A stretch of 64,000 nt of DNA from Sphingomonas sp. NFR15. Its GTDB lineage: Bacteria; Pseudomonadota; Alphaproteobacteria; Sphingomonadales; Sphingomonadaceae. This document shows, one piece after another, positions 10,201 through 18,502 of this stretch. Each line of letters opens with the position of its first letter. Position 1 is the first letter of the stretch. Under the pieces are notes generated by a model. That model did no database searches, was not told where the DNA came from, and saw only the letters and a program-made list of their open reading frames with translations. A program made the position numbers and the translations under genes. The stretch is taken from assembly GCF_900103265.1 (NCBI RefSeq), contig NZ_FMWX01000001.1, positions 749,753 through 813,752 on the forward strand, written 5' to 3'.

Positions 10201-10281
10201 CTCGTCACGCTGCGCACGGTGGCGGGCGGCCTCCCCGTCCGCATGGTCGCCGCGCCGCGCACTCCGGCCGAACTGAAGTGA
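7219..10281 (+). CDS. GH35 beta-galactosidase, secreted
   Basis: 1020 residues. A leader ends near VSPAAAQ. The (beta/alpha)8 GH35 domain follows, opening with LMIDGKRTLIWSSEFHPFR. The acid/base Glu lies in HQIENEL (about Glu215) and the nucleophile Glu in FLAEFGG (about Glu321). C-terminal jelly-roll domains continue to the end (several DGVFVGQ/FVNGWNMGQF-type strands). GH35 enzymes remove terminal beta-linked galactose; beside an endo-galactanase this points to pectic galactan side chains. AGGAGGGG directly before the ATG at 7219 fixes the start over the ATG at 7201, which has no site. The stop overlaps the GH53 start by 4 bases, indicating translational coupling. Confidence 0.9.
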   Translation: MSARASQTHFRRSARNAVGRTLAALLAAACLVSPAAAQVARPTANLAAPVRTFGRVSYDARSLMIDGKRTLIWSSEFHPFRLPSPDLWRDILQKMKASGFNTVAVYFDWGYHSPKQGVYDFSGIRDMDRLLTMAEEAGLYVITRAGPYVNAELSRGGFPGWLVNQRAKARTDDPQYLAAVDEWTSRIDAIIARHQINGDGKGHRGTVILHQIENELSATTASQRRYMDHLYAHARADGITVPIFHNDQGRNGYWVPDGSPVAQVVHGPNDLYAFDGYPGGTCTVQGKPTRDVTAPDWGFYGPGGAKGGASASPDTPGFLAEFGGGWFDYWGSNGGYDCNAIQRGKRFQRVFYGTNLANGIGIQSFYMGYGGTSWGWLPAPVVFTSYDYGAAISEPRDIREKAGELKQLGGLIASVPDLAGMVPARPVAISSPAIQVYHNRNPESDARFLLVTHKPSNARSDDRFTVTADLPDGRYTLPLRLDGFDAKWLVAGVDLAGQRLVYSTSELQSAQTIDHAALLLLYGRAGEPGETVLRYASAPTVAVVEGTATSVFDAATGDLKLGYTHAGRAVVRISGGGRPPLTLILADEMEAVRYWREDSAGGPVLVRGPGLVRTAESRGGMLALTGDTAADTPLELWAPKAVRAVRWNDGAVPVKATPAGSLVATRPLAGPAAVTLPALAHWRTADGVPETAPGFDDADWQAVDTRASASITARPDGQPNMGMDSYGFHDGDVWYRGRFTGAPDAKTLALFYGAGGSGLVQVWLDGVFVGQDELPGGLPRPITTGGARFTLPATAQAPGEHVLSIMIRNDGHNWDLDADDYHKEARGLISASLEAPGGRSFGIPIAWRIQGRRGGEDLPDPARGPANSGGQYGERQGWHLPGFDDRTWAAATLPAAAAKAGTTWYRTGFDLAVPKGQDATIAVSFGDPATPRSVARYRALLFVNGWNMGQFIAHVGPQRTFPIPEGILDHHGHNVIALAVTSDGAPGDALEAVKLVTLRTVAGGLPVRMVAAPRTPAELK

Positions 10282-11501
10282 GCGCCGTCTCGCTCTCGCG
10301 GCGCGCGCTGGGGGTCGGCGTGGGCGGGCTGCTGCTCGCGGGGGCGACGCGCGCCGCTCCCGCCGCCACGCGCCCGTGGCCCTATCTGATCGGCGCCGAC
10401 ATTTCATGGGTGCCCGAGGACGAAGCGGCGGGCGCGCGCTATTACGAAGGCGGTGTCGAGCGCGATCCGCTCGCCATCTTCCGCGATGCCGGCTTCAACG
10501 CGATCAAGCTGCGCTTGTTCGTCGATCCCGCGAACGGCTATTCGCGCGGCAAGCCGGGTGGTCCGTGGTGCGGCCTAGCCCAGATCATCGACTTTTCGCG
10601 GCGGATCAAGGCGGCGGGCTTCCACCTCTCGCTGACGCTGCACTATTCCGATACCTGGGCCGATCCCCAGCATCAGGACAAGCCGGCGGCATGGGCGGGG
10701 CTGCCCTTCCCGAAGCTGGTCGAGGCGGTGCACCGGCATAGCCGCGATTCGCTGGCGGCGATGGCGGCGGCGGGCGCCGCGCCCGATCTCGTCATCATCG
10801 GCAACGAGACCACGTTCGGAATGCTCTGGCCCGACGGGCGCGTGCCGCTGACGATCCCAACCGGCAATCCCGTCACCGACCGCACCCACATGCAGGTCGC
10901 CGGCGCGGGCGGCTATGATCGTTTCGCCGCCTTGCTGAAGGCCGGCATCGCCGGCACGCGCGAAGCCGTGCCGGGCGCGAAGATCGCGCTGCACAACCAT
11001 CTCGGGCGCCACTGGCCGATCGTGCAGGCGTGGATGGACAATTTGCTGCGTCGTGGCGTGCGCTTCGACGCCACCGGCTTCTCCTGCTACCAGCAGGCGG
11101 CCGAGGGTGATTGGGCGCGCACCTTCGACGCGTTCGAACGGCGCTATCCCGATCACGGCTTCTTCGCGATCGAATATAGCTCGCGCAAACGCTATCTGAA
11201 CGATCTCGTTCACGGCCATCGCGCCGGCTGGGGCAGTTTCATCTGGGAACCGACCCGGCACCAGGAAGCGATCTTCACGCGCAACGGCGTCAACGCCGGC
11301 GAAGGGCCGAGGCCCAACCTGCTGTCGCAAGGCGCCAACGGCGCGGAGGCGCCCGGCGGCGCATCCGGCGCGGCCCCGCCCCCGCCAGAGGATCATGGCG
11401 GCCGCTACGATGCCGATCCCCGCTTTCTTGACCTCTATCGTCACATGGCGCGCGATTACGGCCTGTCGGCCACCGCGCGCCCCGCCCCGACCCGCAAGTA
11501 A
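10278..11501 (+). CDS. GH53 arabinogalactan endo-beta-1,4-galactanase
   Basis: 407 residues. A leader with twin arginines (LSRRALGVGVGGLLLAG) precedes a (beta/alpha)8 fold with clear GH53 motifs: GADISWVPE near the mature start, IKLRLFVDP, the substrate-loop motif LHYSDTWADP, the acid/base Glu177 in IIGNET and the nucleophile Glu299 in FFAIEYS. It should cut the beta-1,4-galactan side chains of rhamnogalacturonan I, giving oligosaccharides for the adjacent GH35. The start is a GTG overlapping the GH35 stop. A Gly/Ala/Pro-rich low-complexity insert (about residues 350-375) sits shortly before the last helix and is unusual for the family. Confidence 0.9.
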   Translation: MSAVSLSRRALGVGVGGLLLAGATRAAPAATRPWPYLIGADISWVPEDEAAGARYYEGGVERDPLAIFRDAGFNAIKLRLFVDPANGYSRGKPGGPWCGLAQIIDFSRRIKAAGFHLSLTLHYSDTWADPQHQDKPAAWAGLPFPKLVEAVHRHSRDSLAAMAAAGAAPDLVIIGNETTFGMLWPDGRVPLTIPTGNPVTDRTHMQVAGAGGYDRFAALLKAGIAGTREAVPGAKIALHNHLGRHWPIVQAWMDNLLRRGVRFDATGFSCYQQAAEGDWARTFDAFERRYPDHGFFAIEYSSRKRYLNDLVHGHRAGWGSFIWEPTRHQEAIFTRNGVNAGEGPRPNLLSQGANGAEAPGGASGAAPPPPEDHGGRYDADPRFLDLYRHMARDYGLSATARPAPTRK

Positions 11502-11513
11502 CAGGAGATACCC

Positions 11514-12629
11514 TTGGCCGCTCTCACCCACGACATCCCGCGCACCCAGGTGACGGCGGCGATCGGCCGGCTGATGGACAATCTCCTCACCATCACCGAT
11601 GAAACCGGCGCGTTCCTGCTCCATCTCGAGGACGGGCGGATCATCGACACCAAGGGCTGGGCCGGCTGGGAATGGACCCACGGCGTCGGCCTGTTCGGCA
11701 TGTGGCGCTATTACGAGCAGACCGGCGACGCGCGCGCGCTCGGCATCATCAAGCAATGGTTCGAGGATCGTTTCGCCGAGGGCACGCCGACCAAGAACAT
11801 CAACACGATGGCGCCGTTCATCACGCTCGCCTACCTCCACGAACACGCGCCCGACCCGCGCTACATCCCCTATCTCGACACCTGGGCGGAATGGCTGATG
11901 GCGCCCGATGGCCTGCCCAAGACCGAGGACGGCGGCTTCCAGCACATCGTCTACAACGACGAGAATCCGGGCGAGCTGTGGGACGACACGCTGATGATGT
12001 CGGTGCTGCCGCTCGCCAAGATCGGGCTGCTGCTCCATCGCCCGCACTATGTCGAGGAAGCCAAGCGCCAGTTCCTCGTCCACATCAAATATCTGTTCGA
12101 CAAGAAGACCGGGCTGTGGTTCCACGGCTGGGACTTCAACGGGCGCCACAATTTCGCCGAGGCGCTCTGGGCGCGCGGCAATTGCTGGGTGACGATCGCG
12201 ATTCCGGAGATCATCGAGATCCTCGATCTGCCGCACGGCGACGCGCTGCGCACCTTCCTCATCGACACGCTCGCCGCGCAGGTGAAGACGCTGGCCGAGA
12301 CGCAGGACGCCGAAACCGGGCTGTGGCACACGCTGATCGTCGATCCCGAAAGCTATCTCGAAGCGTCGGCGACGGCGGGGTTCGCCTATGGCATCCTCAA
12401 GGCGGTGCGCAAAGGCTACCTCCCGCGCCCGTATGAGGCGGTCGGCATCAAGGCGGTGCGCGGCGTGCTCGCCCATATCGACGAGACGGGCGAACTCAGG
12501 CAGGTCAGCTTCGGCACCGCGATGGGGGACACCTTGCAATTCTACAAGGACATCGCGCTCACCTCGATGCCGTACGGACAAAGCCTGGCGATCTGCGCGC
12601 TCGCCGAATTCCTGCGCAGCTACATCTGA
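11514..12629 (+). CDS. GH105 unsaturated rhamnogalacturonyl/glucuronyl hydrolase
   Basis: 371 residues, no export signal, so probably cytoplasmic. The (alpha/alpha)6 barrel of GH105 is indicated by WEWTHGVGLFGMWRYY, by LWDDTLMMSVLPLAK (the Asp157/Asp158 pair includes the predicted proton donor) and by the late WARGNCWVTIAIPE. These enzymes remove the 4,5-unsaturated uronic acid left at the non-reducing end by pectate or rhamnogalacturonan lyases. The start is a TTG at 11,514, supported by CAGGAG a few bases upstream; no ATG fits. No lyase gene is visible in the window, so the substrate must come from a lyase encoded elsewhere. Confidence 0.9.
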   Translation: MAALTHDIPRTQVTAAIGRLMDNLLTITDETGAFLLHLEDGRIIDTKGWAGWEWTHGVGLFGMWRYYEQTGDARALGIIKQWFEDRFAEGTPTKNINTMAPFITLAYLHEHAPDPRYIPYLDTWAEWLMAPDGLPKTEDGGFQHIVYNDENPGELWDDTLMMSVLPLAKIGLLLHRPHYVEEAKRQFLVHIKYLFDKKTGLWFHGWDFNGRHNFAEALWARGNCWVTIAIPEIIEILDLPHGDALRTFLIDTLAAQVKTLAETQDAETGLWHTLIVDPESYLEASATAGFAYGILKAVRKGYLPRPYEAVGIKAVRGVLAHIDETGELRQVSFGTAMGDTLQFYKDIALTSMPYGQSLAICALAEFLRSYI

Positions 12630-12646
12630 CTTCCGGGAGCGCCGCC

Positions 12647-14173
12647 GTGGAGACCGTGTCCGACACCACCCGCCACGCGCCCCGCCGCGTGCGGCTGCAC
12701 ACCTATCTCACCTATGGCGGCAACGACGTCCTCGGCGCCGGGTCGATGGCGGTGGTCAGCACCTGGATCTTGATCTTCTACACCAGCTTCTGCGGGCTTT
12801 CGGCGGCGCAGGCGACGATCATCTTCGGGGTGGCGCGCGTGCTCGATGCGTTCACCAGCCCGCTGATCGGGCATCTCTCGGACAATCTCGGGCGGTCGTG
12901 GCTCGGGCGCCGGTTCGGGCGGCGGCGCTTCTTCATCCTCGCCGCGATCCCGCTGCTGCCGTCTTTCGCGGTGATGTGGGTCGCGGGCCAGGGCTTCTGG
13001 TATTATCTCGTCACCTACGTGCTGTTCGAGATGGTCTATGCGATGGAGATCATCCCCTATGAGACGCTCGCCTCCGAAATGGCGACCGATTACGCCACCA
13101 AGGCGAAGTTCGCGGGCGCGCGCATCCTGATCGGCCAGGTGTCGGCGATCGCCGCCGCGTTCCTGCCGGGCTGGCTGATCGCATGGCTCGGGCCCGACTC
13201 CCCCGACACCTATCTTTACATGGGCATCATCTTCTCCGCGCTGTTCATGGCCGCCGCCACCTTGCTGTACCTGTTTAGCTGGGAACGCCCGCGCGCCGCC
13301 GGGCTCGACGACGCCGCGGGCGACCGCCCCACGCTCGGCGCGGCCTTCGCCGCCCTGTACCGCAACCTGTGGTCGACGCTGCGCATCCGCGCGTTCCGGC
13401 TTCACCTCGGCATGTACCTCGGCGGCTATATCAGCCAGGACATCTACAACGCCGCCTTCACCTATTTCGTGATCTTCGCGCTGGCGGGATCGACCGCGAT
13501 CGTCGCCAGTCTCGTCGGCGTCACCTATATCGTCCAGCTCGTCGCGGTGGTGCTGGCGATCAACTTCGCGCTGCGGCTCTCCCCCGCCGCCGCCTATCGC
13601 TTCGCCGCGCTGAGCTTCGCGAGCGGCGTGGTGATCTTCCTGGCGATGTACGCGGCCGGCTACACCGCCACCGCCGCGCTGTTCTGGCTGCCGGTGGTGT
13701 TCGCCGGGCTGGGGCGCGGCGCGCTCAACTATATTCCGTGGGCGACCTACAATTACATGGCCGACGTCGACGAGATCGTCACCGGGCGACGGCGCGAGGG
13801 CGCGTTCGCGGGCGTGATGACCTTCGTGCGCAAGATGAGCCAGGCGCTCGCCGTCATCCTCGTCGGGCAGGTGATGCAGGCGGCCGGTTTCGTGTCGAAA
13901 TCGGCGCAGCAAAGCCCGCAGGCGATCGCGGCGATCGTCGCGGTGCTCGGCGCCGGCACGCTGGCGATGCTGGCGTTCGGCGTGCTGGTCTCGCTCCGCT
14001 TCCGGCTGACCCCGGCGACGCACAAGATCCTGCTCGACGAGATCGAGCATCTGCGCCGCGGCGCGCGCACGCCCTCCTCGCCGGAGGCGGCGGTGGTCGT
14101 CGAGGCTTTGTCGGGCTGGCGCTACGCCCGGCTGTGGGGCAACAATCCCGTCGCGGCGCCCCGCGCGCGCTGA
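12647..14173 (+). CDS. GPH-family sugar:cation symporter (MFS fold)
   Basis: 508 residues with about twelve hydrophobic segments. The N-terminus (TYLTYGGNDVLGAGSMAVV), the D-x3-GR-type loop LIGHLSDNLGRSWLGRRFG and the Arg-rich RRFGRRRFF segment are typical of the glycoside-pentoside-hexuronide family. These symporters carry disaccharides or uronides across the inner membrane with H+ or Na+. A GTG start at 12,647 follows GGGAG by a few bases, 17 bases after the GH105 stop, so it probably ends the pectin operon and imports unsaturated rhamnogalacturonan disaccharides for GH105. The substrate is inferred from the neighbours. Confidence 0.85.
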   Translation: METVSDTTRHAPRRVRLHTYLTYGGNDVLGAGSMAVVSTWILIFYTSFCGLSAAQATIIFGVARVLDAFTSPLIGHLSDNLGRSWLGRRFGRRRFFILAAIPLLPSFAVMWVAGQGFWYYLVTYVLFEMVYAMEIIPYETLASEMATDYATKAKFAGARILIGQVSAIAAAFLPGWLIAWLGPDSPDTYLYMGIIFSALFMAAATLLYLFSWERPRAAGLDDAAGDRPTLGAAFAALYRNLWSTLRIRAFRLHLGMYLGGYISQDIYNAAFTYFVIFALAGSTAIVASLVGVTYIVQLVAVVLAINFALRLSPAAAYRFAALSFASGVVIFLAMYAAGYTATAALFWLPVVFAGLGRGALNYIPWATYNYMADVDEIVTGRRREGAFAGVMTFVRKMSQALAVILVGQVMQAAGFVSKSAQQSPQAIAAIVAVLGAGTLAMLAFGVLVSLRFRLTPATHKILLDEIEHLRRGARTPSSPEAAVVVEALSGWRYARLWGNNPVAAPRAR

Positions 14174-14187
14174 GGCTCCGGCCCTCG

Positions 14188-14258
14188 CCCGTTCGTGTCG
14201 AGCGAAGTCGAGACACCCGCGCACGGGCCGGTCCCTCGACTTCGCTCGGGACGAACGG
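14188..14258. repeat. Dispersed palindromic repeat pair between convergent genes
   Basis: Two copies of a roughly 28-base element with the core GAGCGAAGTCGAG face each other (14,188-14,215 and 14,231-14,258), able to form a long hairpin, followed by CTTTTA. It lies between the convergent transporter and esterase genes and may act as a terminator for both. The same element recurs at 59,521-59,610 and, in tandem, at 47,896-48,250. Confidence 0.75.
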
Positions 14259-14268
14259 CTTTTATCGA

Positions 14269-15117
14269 TTACAAAAACCCAACCTGCCGCAACCACGCTT
14301 CGCACAGGCCCGGCCACGCCGACACTGGCAACCCCGGCGTATCCAGCGCGAAGCCGTGCGGCGCGTCGCCGAAGACGTGGAGGTCGGCGACGGCTCCCGC
14401 CGCGCGCGCCGCGCCATACAGCCGCAGCGCATTCTCGACCGGGACGACCGCGTCGTTGCCGGAATAGACGATGAACATCGGCGGCGGCGCGGGCAGGAGC
14501 TGCGCGTCGGGCTGGAGCCGGTCGTACAACGCCTGCTTCTCGGCGGGCGGCAGCGGCGGCTTGTCGGGCCGCAGCGTGCGGCCCTTGGCATTGGTCGAGA
14601 GCGGGCCGTAGCCGACCACCAGCACATCAGGCCGCGTCGTCGCTTCGCCATGCGGCGCGGGCGGCTCGCGCCACTCGGCCGGATATTCGGCGGCCAGGCA
14701 CGCGGCGAGATGCCCGCCCGATGACAGGCCGACGACCCCCAGCCCCGCCGGCGCCGCCCCGCTCGCGCGGATACGCCGCATCGCCGCGCGCGCGTCGTCG
14801 AGCGGCGCCGACGGCCCCGTCGTCGCGTCGGGAAAGCGATGGATCAGCACGAACGCGTGATAGCCGAGGCCGGTCAGCCAGCGCGCGACCTGCACCCCCT
14901 CGCGCCCCGCCATCAGCGCGACATAGCCCCCGCCGCCGAGCACCAGCATCGCGCGGCCATTGGGCGCGGCGGGCGCGAAGCCGAGCAACACCGGCTCGGC
15001 GACCGCCGTCACCACCGCCCGCTCGGGCGCCGCGGCGGCATCCTCGAGCGTGAAGGCACGCTCGCTCGCGGTATCCGCCCATATTGGCCAGAGGGTATCG
15101 GCGCCGAGCTTCGTCAT
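14269..15117 (-). CDS. Alpha/beta hydrolase, acetyl-esterase type
   Basis: 282 residues, no clear signal peptide. The alpha/beta hydrolase features are an oxyanion-hole Gly run (GGGG, about 61-64, followed by YVALMAG), the nucleophile elbow GLSSG with Ser132, the acid Asp222 in SGNDAVVP and His254 in DAPHGFAL. This matches the Aes/BD-FAE lipase-like esterases often found in polysaccharide loci, where they remove acetyl or other acyl groups from sugars. The final codons (WLRQVGFL) end next to the palindromic repeat. It converges on the pectin operon and is 31 bases downstream of the IclR gene, so the two may be co-transcribed. Confidence 0.78.
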   Translation of the reverse strand: MTKLGADTLWPIWADTASERAFTLEDAAAAPERAVVTAVAEPVLLGFAPAAPNGRAMLVLGGGGYVALMAGREGVQVARWLTGLGYHAFVLIHRFPDATTGPSAPLDDARAAMRRIRASGAAPAGLGVVGLSSGGHLAACLAAEYPAEWREPPAPHGEATTRPDVLVVGYGPLSTNAKGRTLRPDKPPLPPAEKQALYDRLQPDAQLLPAPPPMFIVYSGNDAVVPVENALRLYGAARAAGAVADLHVFGDAPHGFALDTPGLPVSAWPGLCEAWLRQVGFL

Positions 15118-15148
15118 GATGTCCCCGCTTCGGCGCCGGACGGCGCCG

Positions 15149-15937
15149 CTATTTCGCGCCCTTGTAGCCGATCGCCGCGCTGACCTGATTGGCGGCGCGC
15201 GCGACCTGCGCGGCGAGATCGTCGATCGTGTCCTCGGTCAGATAATGCGCCGCGCTGGCGATGCTGATCGCGATGCAGATCTGGCCCCGCGCGTCGCGCA
15301 CCGGTGCGGCGATCGAGCGGACCCCATCGCCGAGTTCGCTGTCATGGAGCACCAGCCCGCGTTCGCGGTTCTCGCGCATCATCGCGATGAAGCGGGTGCT
15401 GCGCGCCGAACCCGCCGGCTCACCGGTCGCCTGAAGATAGAGCTGCGCCCAATGCTCGTCCGGCTCGTCGAGCAGCAGCGCCTTGCCGATCCCGGTCTCC
15501 GCGATCGGGCGGCGGTCGCCCGGGGAGGTCGCGACGCGCAGCCGTTGCCGCCCGGTCACACGGTCGAGGTGGCGCGACCAATCGCCCTCGCGCTTGCCCG
15601 CGAACACGCAGAAGCCGGTCCGCTCGGACAGCAATTCCATGAACGGGCGGGCGATGTGCATGAAGTTGATCTGCTCGGTCGCCAGCGCGCCGAGCTGGAG
15701 CAGCTTCGGCCCGAGCGCGAAACCGGTCGGCGTCACCTGCAGATAGTTGCGTGACGCCAGCGCCTGCACCAGCCGGTGCGCGGTCGTCTTGCTCATCCCC
15801 AGCTTGCGCGCGAGATCGGTCGCGCGGATCGGCCCGGCGATCACCTCGTCCATGATATCGAGCGCGCGCATCAGTGTCTGCGCGCCTTTCACGCCCGCCG
15901 GTTCCTGCTTTTCGTCCTGCTCGTCCATCACTCTCAT
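15149..15937 (-). CDS. IclR-family transcriptional regulator
   Basis: 262 residues from the chosen start. An N-terminal winged helix-turn-helix (ATDLARKLGMSKTTAHRLVQAL) is followed by the IclR effector domain with its typical end region (GLVLHDSELGDGVRSIAAPV). Family members bind small sugar acids or aromatics, and the KdgR subgroup controls pectin catabolism, so it is a plausible regulator of the neighbouring operon. The frame is open to 16,060, but that extension is Pro/Arg-rich and has no homology look. ATGs at 15,937 and 15,928 are both possible; a GGAAC precedes the first. Confidence 0.85.
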   Translation of the reverse strand: MRVMDEQDEKQEPAGVKGAQTLMRALDIMDEVIAGPIRATDLARKLGMSKTTAHRLVQALASRNYLQVTPTGFALGPKLLQLGALATEQINFMHIARPFMELLSERTGFCVFAGKREGDWSRHLDRVTGRQRLRVATSPGDRRPIAETGIGKALLLDEPDEHWAQLYLQATGEPAGSARSTRFIAMMRENRERGLVLHDSELGDGVRSIAAPVRDARGQICIAISIASAAHYLTEDTIDDLAAQVARAANQVSAAIGYKGAK

Positions 15938-16105
15938 CTCGTTCCGCGCGGCAGCGCGGATTGCCGGACCTACGCCGAGATGGTGGCGCGAGTCAGCAGC
16001 TTTTTGATCGCCGGCGCTTTCGGGAACGCCCGGCGGCGGGCGTCCGCGATCGGGAACCACCGCTGCGCTCGATCGCTGAAGCGCTGATCCTTCAAGGAGT
16101 TACCC

Positions 16106-16999
16106 ATGAGCGACCGCCTGACGATGCAAGATCCGCGACAGCAATATCCGCGCCCGCCCTTCCCCCGCCAGCCGCAGCCGGTGCCCGGCCTCGCACGCGC
16201 GCTGGAGCCGAAGCCGGATCACGGCGAGACGAGCTACACCGGCTCGGGCAAGCTGAAGGGGCGCAAGGCGCTCATCACCGGCGGCGACAGCGGCATCGGC
16301 CGCGCCGCCGCGATCGCCTTCGCGCGCGAGGGCGCCGACGTCGCGATCTCCTATCTTCCCTCCGAACAGCCCGACGCGGCCGAGGTGATCGCGCTGATCG
16401 AGGCCGAGGGCCGCACCGCGGTCGCGCTGCCCGGCGATATCACGGACGAGGCATGGTGCCGCGATCTGGTCGCGCAGGCGGTCGAGAAGCTCGGCGGAAT
16501 CGACATCCTCGTCATCAACGCCGGCCACCAGCAGAACCGCGAGGATATCTCGAAGGTCACGTCCGAAGATTTCGACGTGACGCTCAAGACCAACCTCTAC
16601 GCGCTTCACTGGATCACCCAGGCCGCGGTGCCGCATCTGCCGGCGGGCGCCTCGGTCATCACCACCGCCTCGATCCAGGCGTATGAGCCCTCGGCGATCC
16701 TGCTCGATTACGCGACCACCAAGGCGGGTATCGTCGCCTACACCAAGGCGCTCTCGAAGCAGCTCCTCGAAAAAGGCATTCGCGCCAACGCGGTCGCGCC
16801 GGGTCCGTTCTGGACCGCGCTGCAACCGTCCGGCGGGCAGCCGCAGGAAGTGATCGAGAAGTTCGGCTCCGAAAGCCAATACGGCCGCCCCGGTCAGCCG
16901 GTCGAGATCGCGCCGGTCTATGTGCTGCTCGCCAGCCAGGAGGGCAGCTACATCACCGGCGAGGTGTTCGGCGTGACCGGTGGCGCCGGAATCGCCTGA
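16106..16999 (+). CDS. SDR-family oxidoreductase, general-stress YdaD/YghA type
   Basis: 297 residues. The Rossmann cofactor motif TGGDSGIG (about 58-65), the NAG motif (about 138-140) and the catalytic set Ser189, Tyr202 and Lys206 (YATTK) identify a classical SDR. The extended N-terminus with YTGSGKLKGRKALITGG and the C-terminal GEVFGVTGG are typical of the subgroup annotated as glucose/ribitol dehydrogenase-like or general stress protein 39, about 290-300 residues long. AAGGAG precedes the ATG. It diverges from the IclR gene. The physiological substrate is not known. Confidence 0.87.
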   Translation: MSDRLTMQDPRQQYPRPPFPRQPQPVPGLARALEPKPDHGETSYTGSGKLKGRKALITGGDSGIGRAAAIAFAREGADVAISYLPSEQPDAAEVIALIEAEGRTAVALPGDITDEAWCRDLVAQAVEKLGGIDILVINAGHQQNREDISKVTSEDFDVTLKTNLYALHWITQAAVPHLPAGASVITTASIQAYEPSAILLDYATTKAGIVAYTKALSKQLLEKGIRANAVAPGPFWTALQPSGGQPQEVIEKFGSESQYGRPGQPVEIAPVYVLLASQEGSYITGEVFGVTGGAGIA

Positions 17000-17006
17000 A
17001 CCGCCG

Positions 17007-17693
17007 TCAGGCGCGGCGGCGGAGGTCTTCGTACAAGGCTCTCAGGTCCGCCGCGTCGATGTCGAGCGTCTCGCCATATTCGGCGAGCACCGCGTCGAAA
17101 TCGGCGGGCGTGAGCGCGTCGGGCGCGGGCTTCGCCGTGGCATGGGCGCGGTGCGGATAGGAATGGCCGGTCGCGGTGTTGAACGCGATCGCGACGATCA
17201 TCAGCAGCAGCGAGTTGAGCAGCACCGGTTCGAGCACGAAGCCATAGCCTGCGGCGGCGATGCGGCCGCCGCCGAGCACCGCCGTCAGCGCCACCGCGCC
17301 GCTCGGCGGGTGGACGCAGCGCAAGGCCGACATGGCGGCGATGCTGAGCCCCAGCGCGAGCGCGGACGCCGTGACGGGATCGGCGATCGTCCGCGCCGCC
17401 GTCACGCCGATCAGCGCGGCGATCAGGTTGCCGCCGATGATCGGCCAGGGCTGCGCGAGCGGGCTGGCCGGCACCGCGAACAGCAACACCGCCGATGCGC
17501 CCATCGGCGCGATCAGGAACGGCAGCCCGGACGAGCCCGCCCCCATCCACCACGCCGACACGAACCCGATCAGCACGATGCCGAGCGCCGCGCCGAGCGC
17601 GCCGCGCACCCGCTCGCCCCAGCCGATCGCGGGCGGCGGCGGCACGAAGGCTGCCCAGAAGCTTCGCACGTCAGGGTTTTTCGGCTCGGTCAT
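17007..17693 (-). CDS. HPP-family integral membrane protein
   Basis: 228 residues with four to five hydrophobic segments. The family motif CVHPPSGAVAL is present, with GAxxLLFAVPxSPLAQPW upstream, so assignment to the HPP family is clear. Members have been linked to nitrite transport in chloroplasts and cyanobacteria, but bacterial function is mostly unassigned. A soluble C-terminal tail of about 55 residues contains a predicted acidic helix. It converges on the SDR gene with only 7 bases between stops. Confidence 0.85.
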   Translation of the reverse strand: MTEPKNPDVRSFWAAFVPPPPAIGWGERVRGALGAALGIVLIGFVSAWWMGAGSSGLPFLIAPMGASAVLLFAVPASPLAQPWPIIGGNLIAALIGVTAARTIADPVTASALALGLSIAAMSALRCVHPPSGAVALTAVLGGGRIAAAGYGFVLEPVLLNSLLLMIVAIAFNTATGHSYPHRAHATAKPAPDALTPADFDAVLAEYGETLDIDAADLRALYEDLRRRA

Positions 17694-17767
17694 GATGGGG
17701 CGGGTCGCTACCGGATTTGCGCGGCGCGAGCCACCGATGATAGCAAGCCGGGGACAGGAGGGCCTTG

Positions 17768-18502
17768 ATGCGCAGGCGAGATCTTTTGCGCGGCGCGTTG
17801 CCGCTGGCCACGCTCGCGATGCCGCGCCTCGCCTGGGGGAGGCCGACCGGCGATCTCTGGCGGTTCGATTCGCTGCGCTCGATCGGCGGGCTGCCGGTCG
17901 AGGTGCTCGGCGCCCCCACCCTCATCGACAGCCCGTGGGGTGCGGCGACCGCGTTCGACGGCGTGGACGACGCGCTGCTGATCGGCCGCCATCCCCTGGT
18001 GGGCGCGCGCACCTTCACCGCCGAGGCGCTGTTCCGCCCCGATGGCGGCGCGTTCGAGCAGCGGTGGTTCCACCTCGAAGCCGATGACGGCGCGGGCGGC
18101 GCGCCGGGCACCGGCACGACGCGGATGCTGTTCGAAATCCGGGTGGTCGATCGAAGCTGGTATCTGGACGCCTTCGTAACCGGCCCCGGCTATAAGCAGA
18201 CGCTGATCGCGCCGGCGCGGCGCTTCCCCGTCGGCCGCTGGTATCACGTCGCGCAAAGTTATGACGGCCATGTCTATCGCGCGTTCGTCGACGGCGTGGT
18301 TCAGGCCGAGGCGCCGATCGCCTTCGCGCCGCAGCGCTCCCCCGGCGGGCCGGGCCGCGCCGCGATCGGCATGCGGATGAACCGCGTCAATTATTTTCAC
18401 GGCGCGGTCCGGGCGGCGTTCTTCGCGCGGCGCGCACTCGATCCGGCGGATTTCCGGCTGCTGCCCCCCGGCACGGCGCGATCCGGGCGAGGTCGCCTCT
18501 GA
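17768..18502 (+). CDS. Secreted LamG/concanavalin-A-like protein
   Basis: 244 residues. A Tat-type leader (MRRRDLLRGALPLATLAMP) is followed by a single jelly-roll domain. The strands AFDGVDDALLIG, RTFTAEALFRPDGG, RWYHVAQSYDGHVYRAFVDGV and NYFHGAVRAAFFARRALDPADF match the LamG-like lectin/hydrolase fold. A TTG at 17,765 is also in frame, but the ATG at 17,768 sits better behind AGGAGGG. The stop is directly followed by the ATG of the metallo-beta-lactamase gene. No catalytic residues are evident; it may bind sugars. Confidence 0.75.
   Translation: MRRRDLLRGALPLATLAMPRLAWGRPTGDLWRFDSLRSIGGLPVEVLGAPTLIDSPWGAATAFDGVDDALLIGRHPLVGARTFTAEALFRPDGGAFEQRWFHLEADDGAGGAPGTGTTRMLFEIRVVDRSWYLDAFVTGPGYKQTLIAPARRFPVGRWYHVAQSYDGHVYRAFVDGVVQAEAPIAFAPQRSPGGPGRAAIGMRMNRVNYFHGAVRAAFFARRALDPADFRLLPPGTARSGRGRL

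Noticed and set aside
7048..10407. Frame of over 1100 codons on the minus strand opposite GH35
   Set aside because: Composition is typical of an antisense shadow and the plus strand encodes a full GH35 with catalytic residues.
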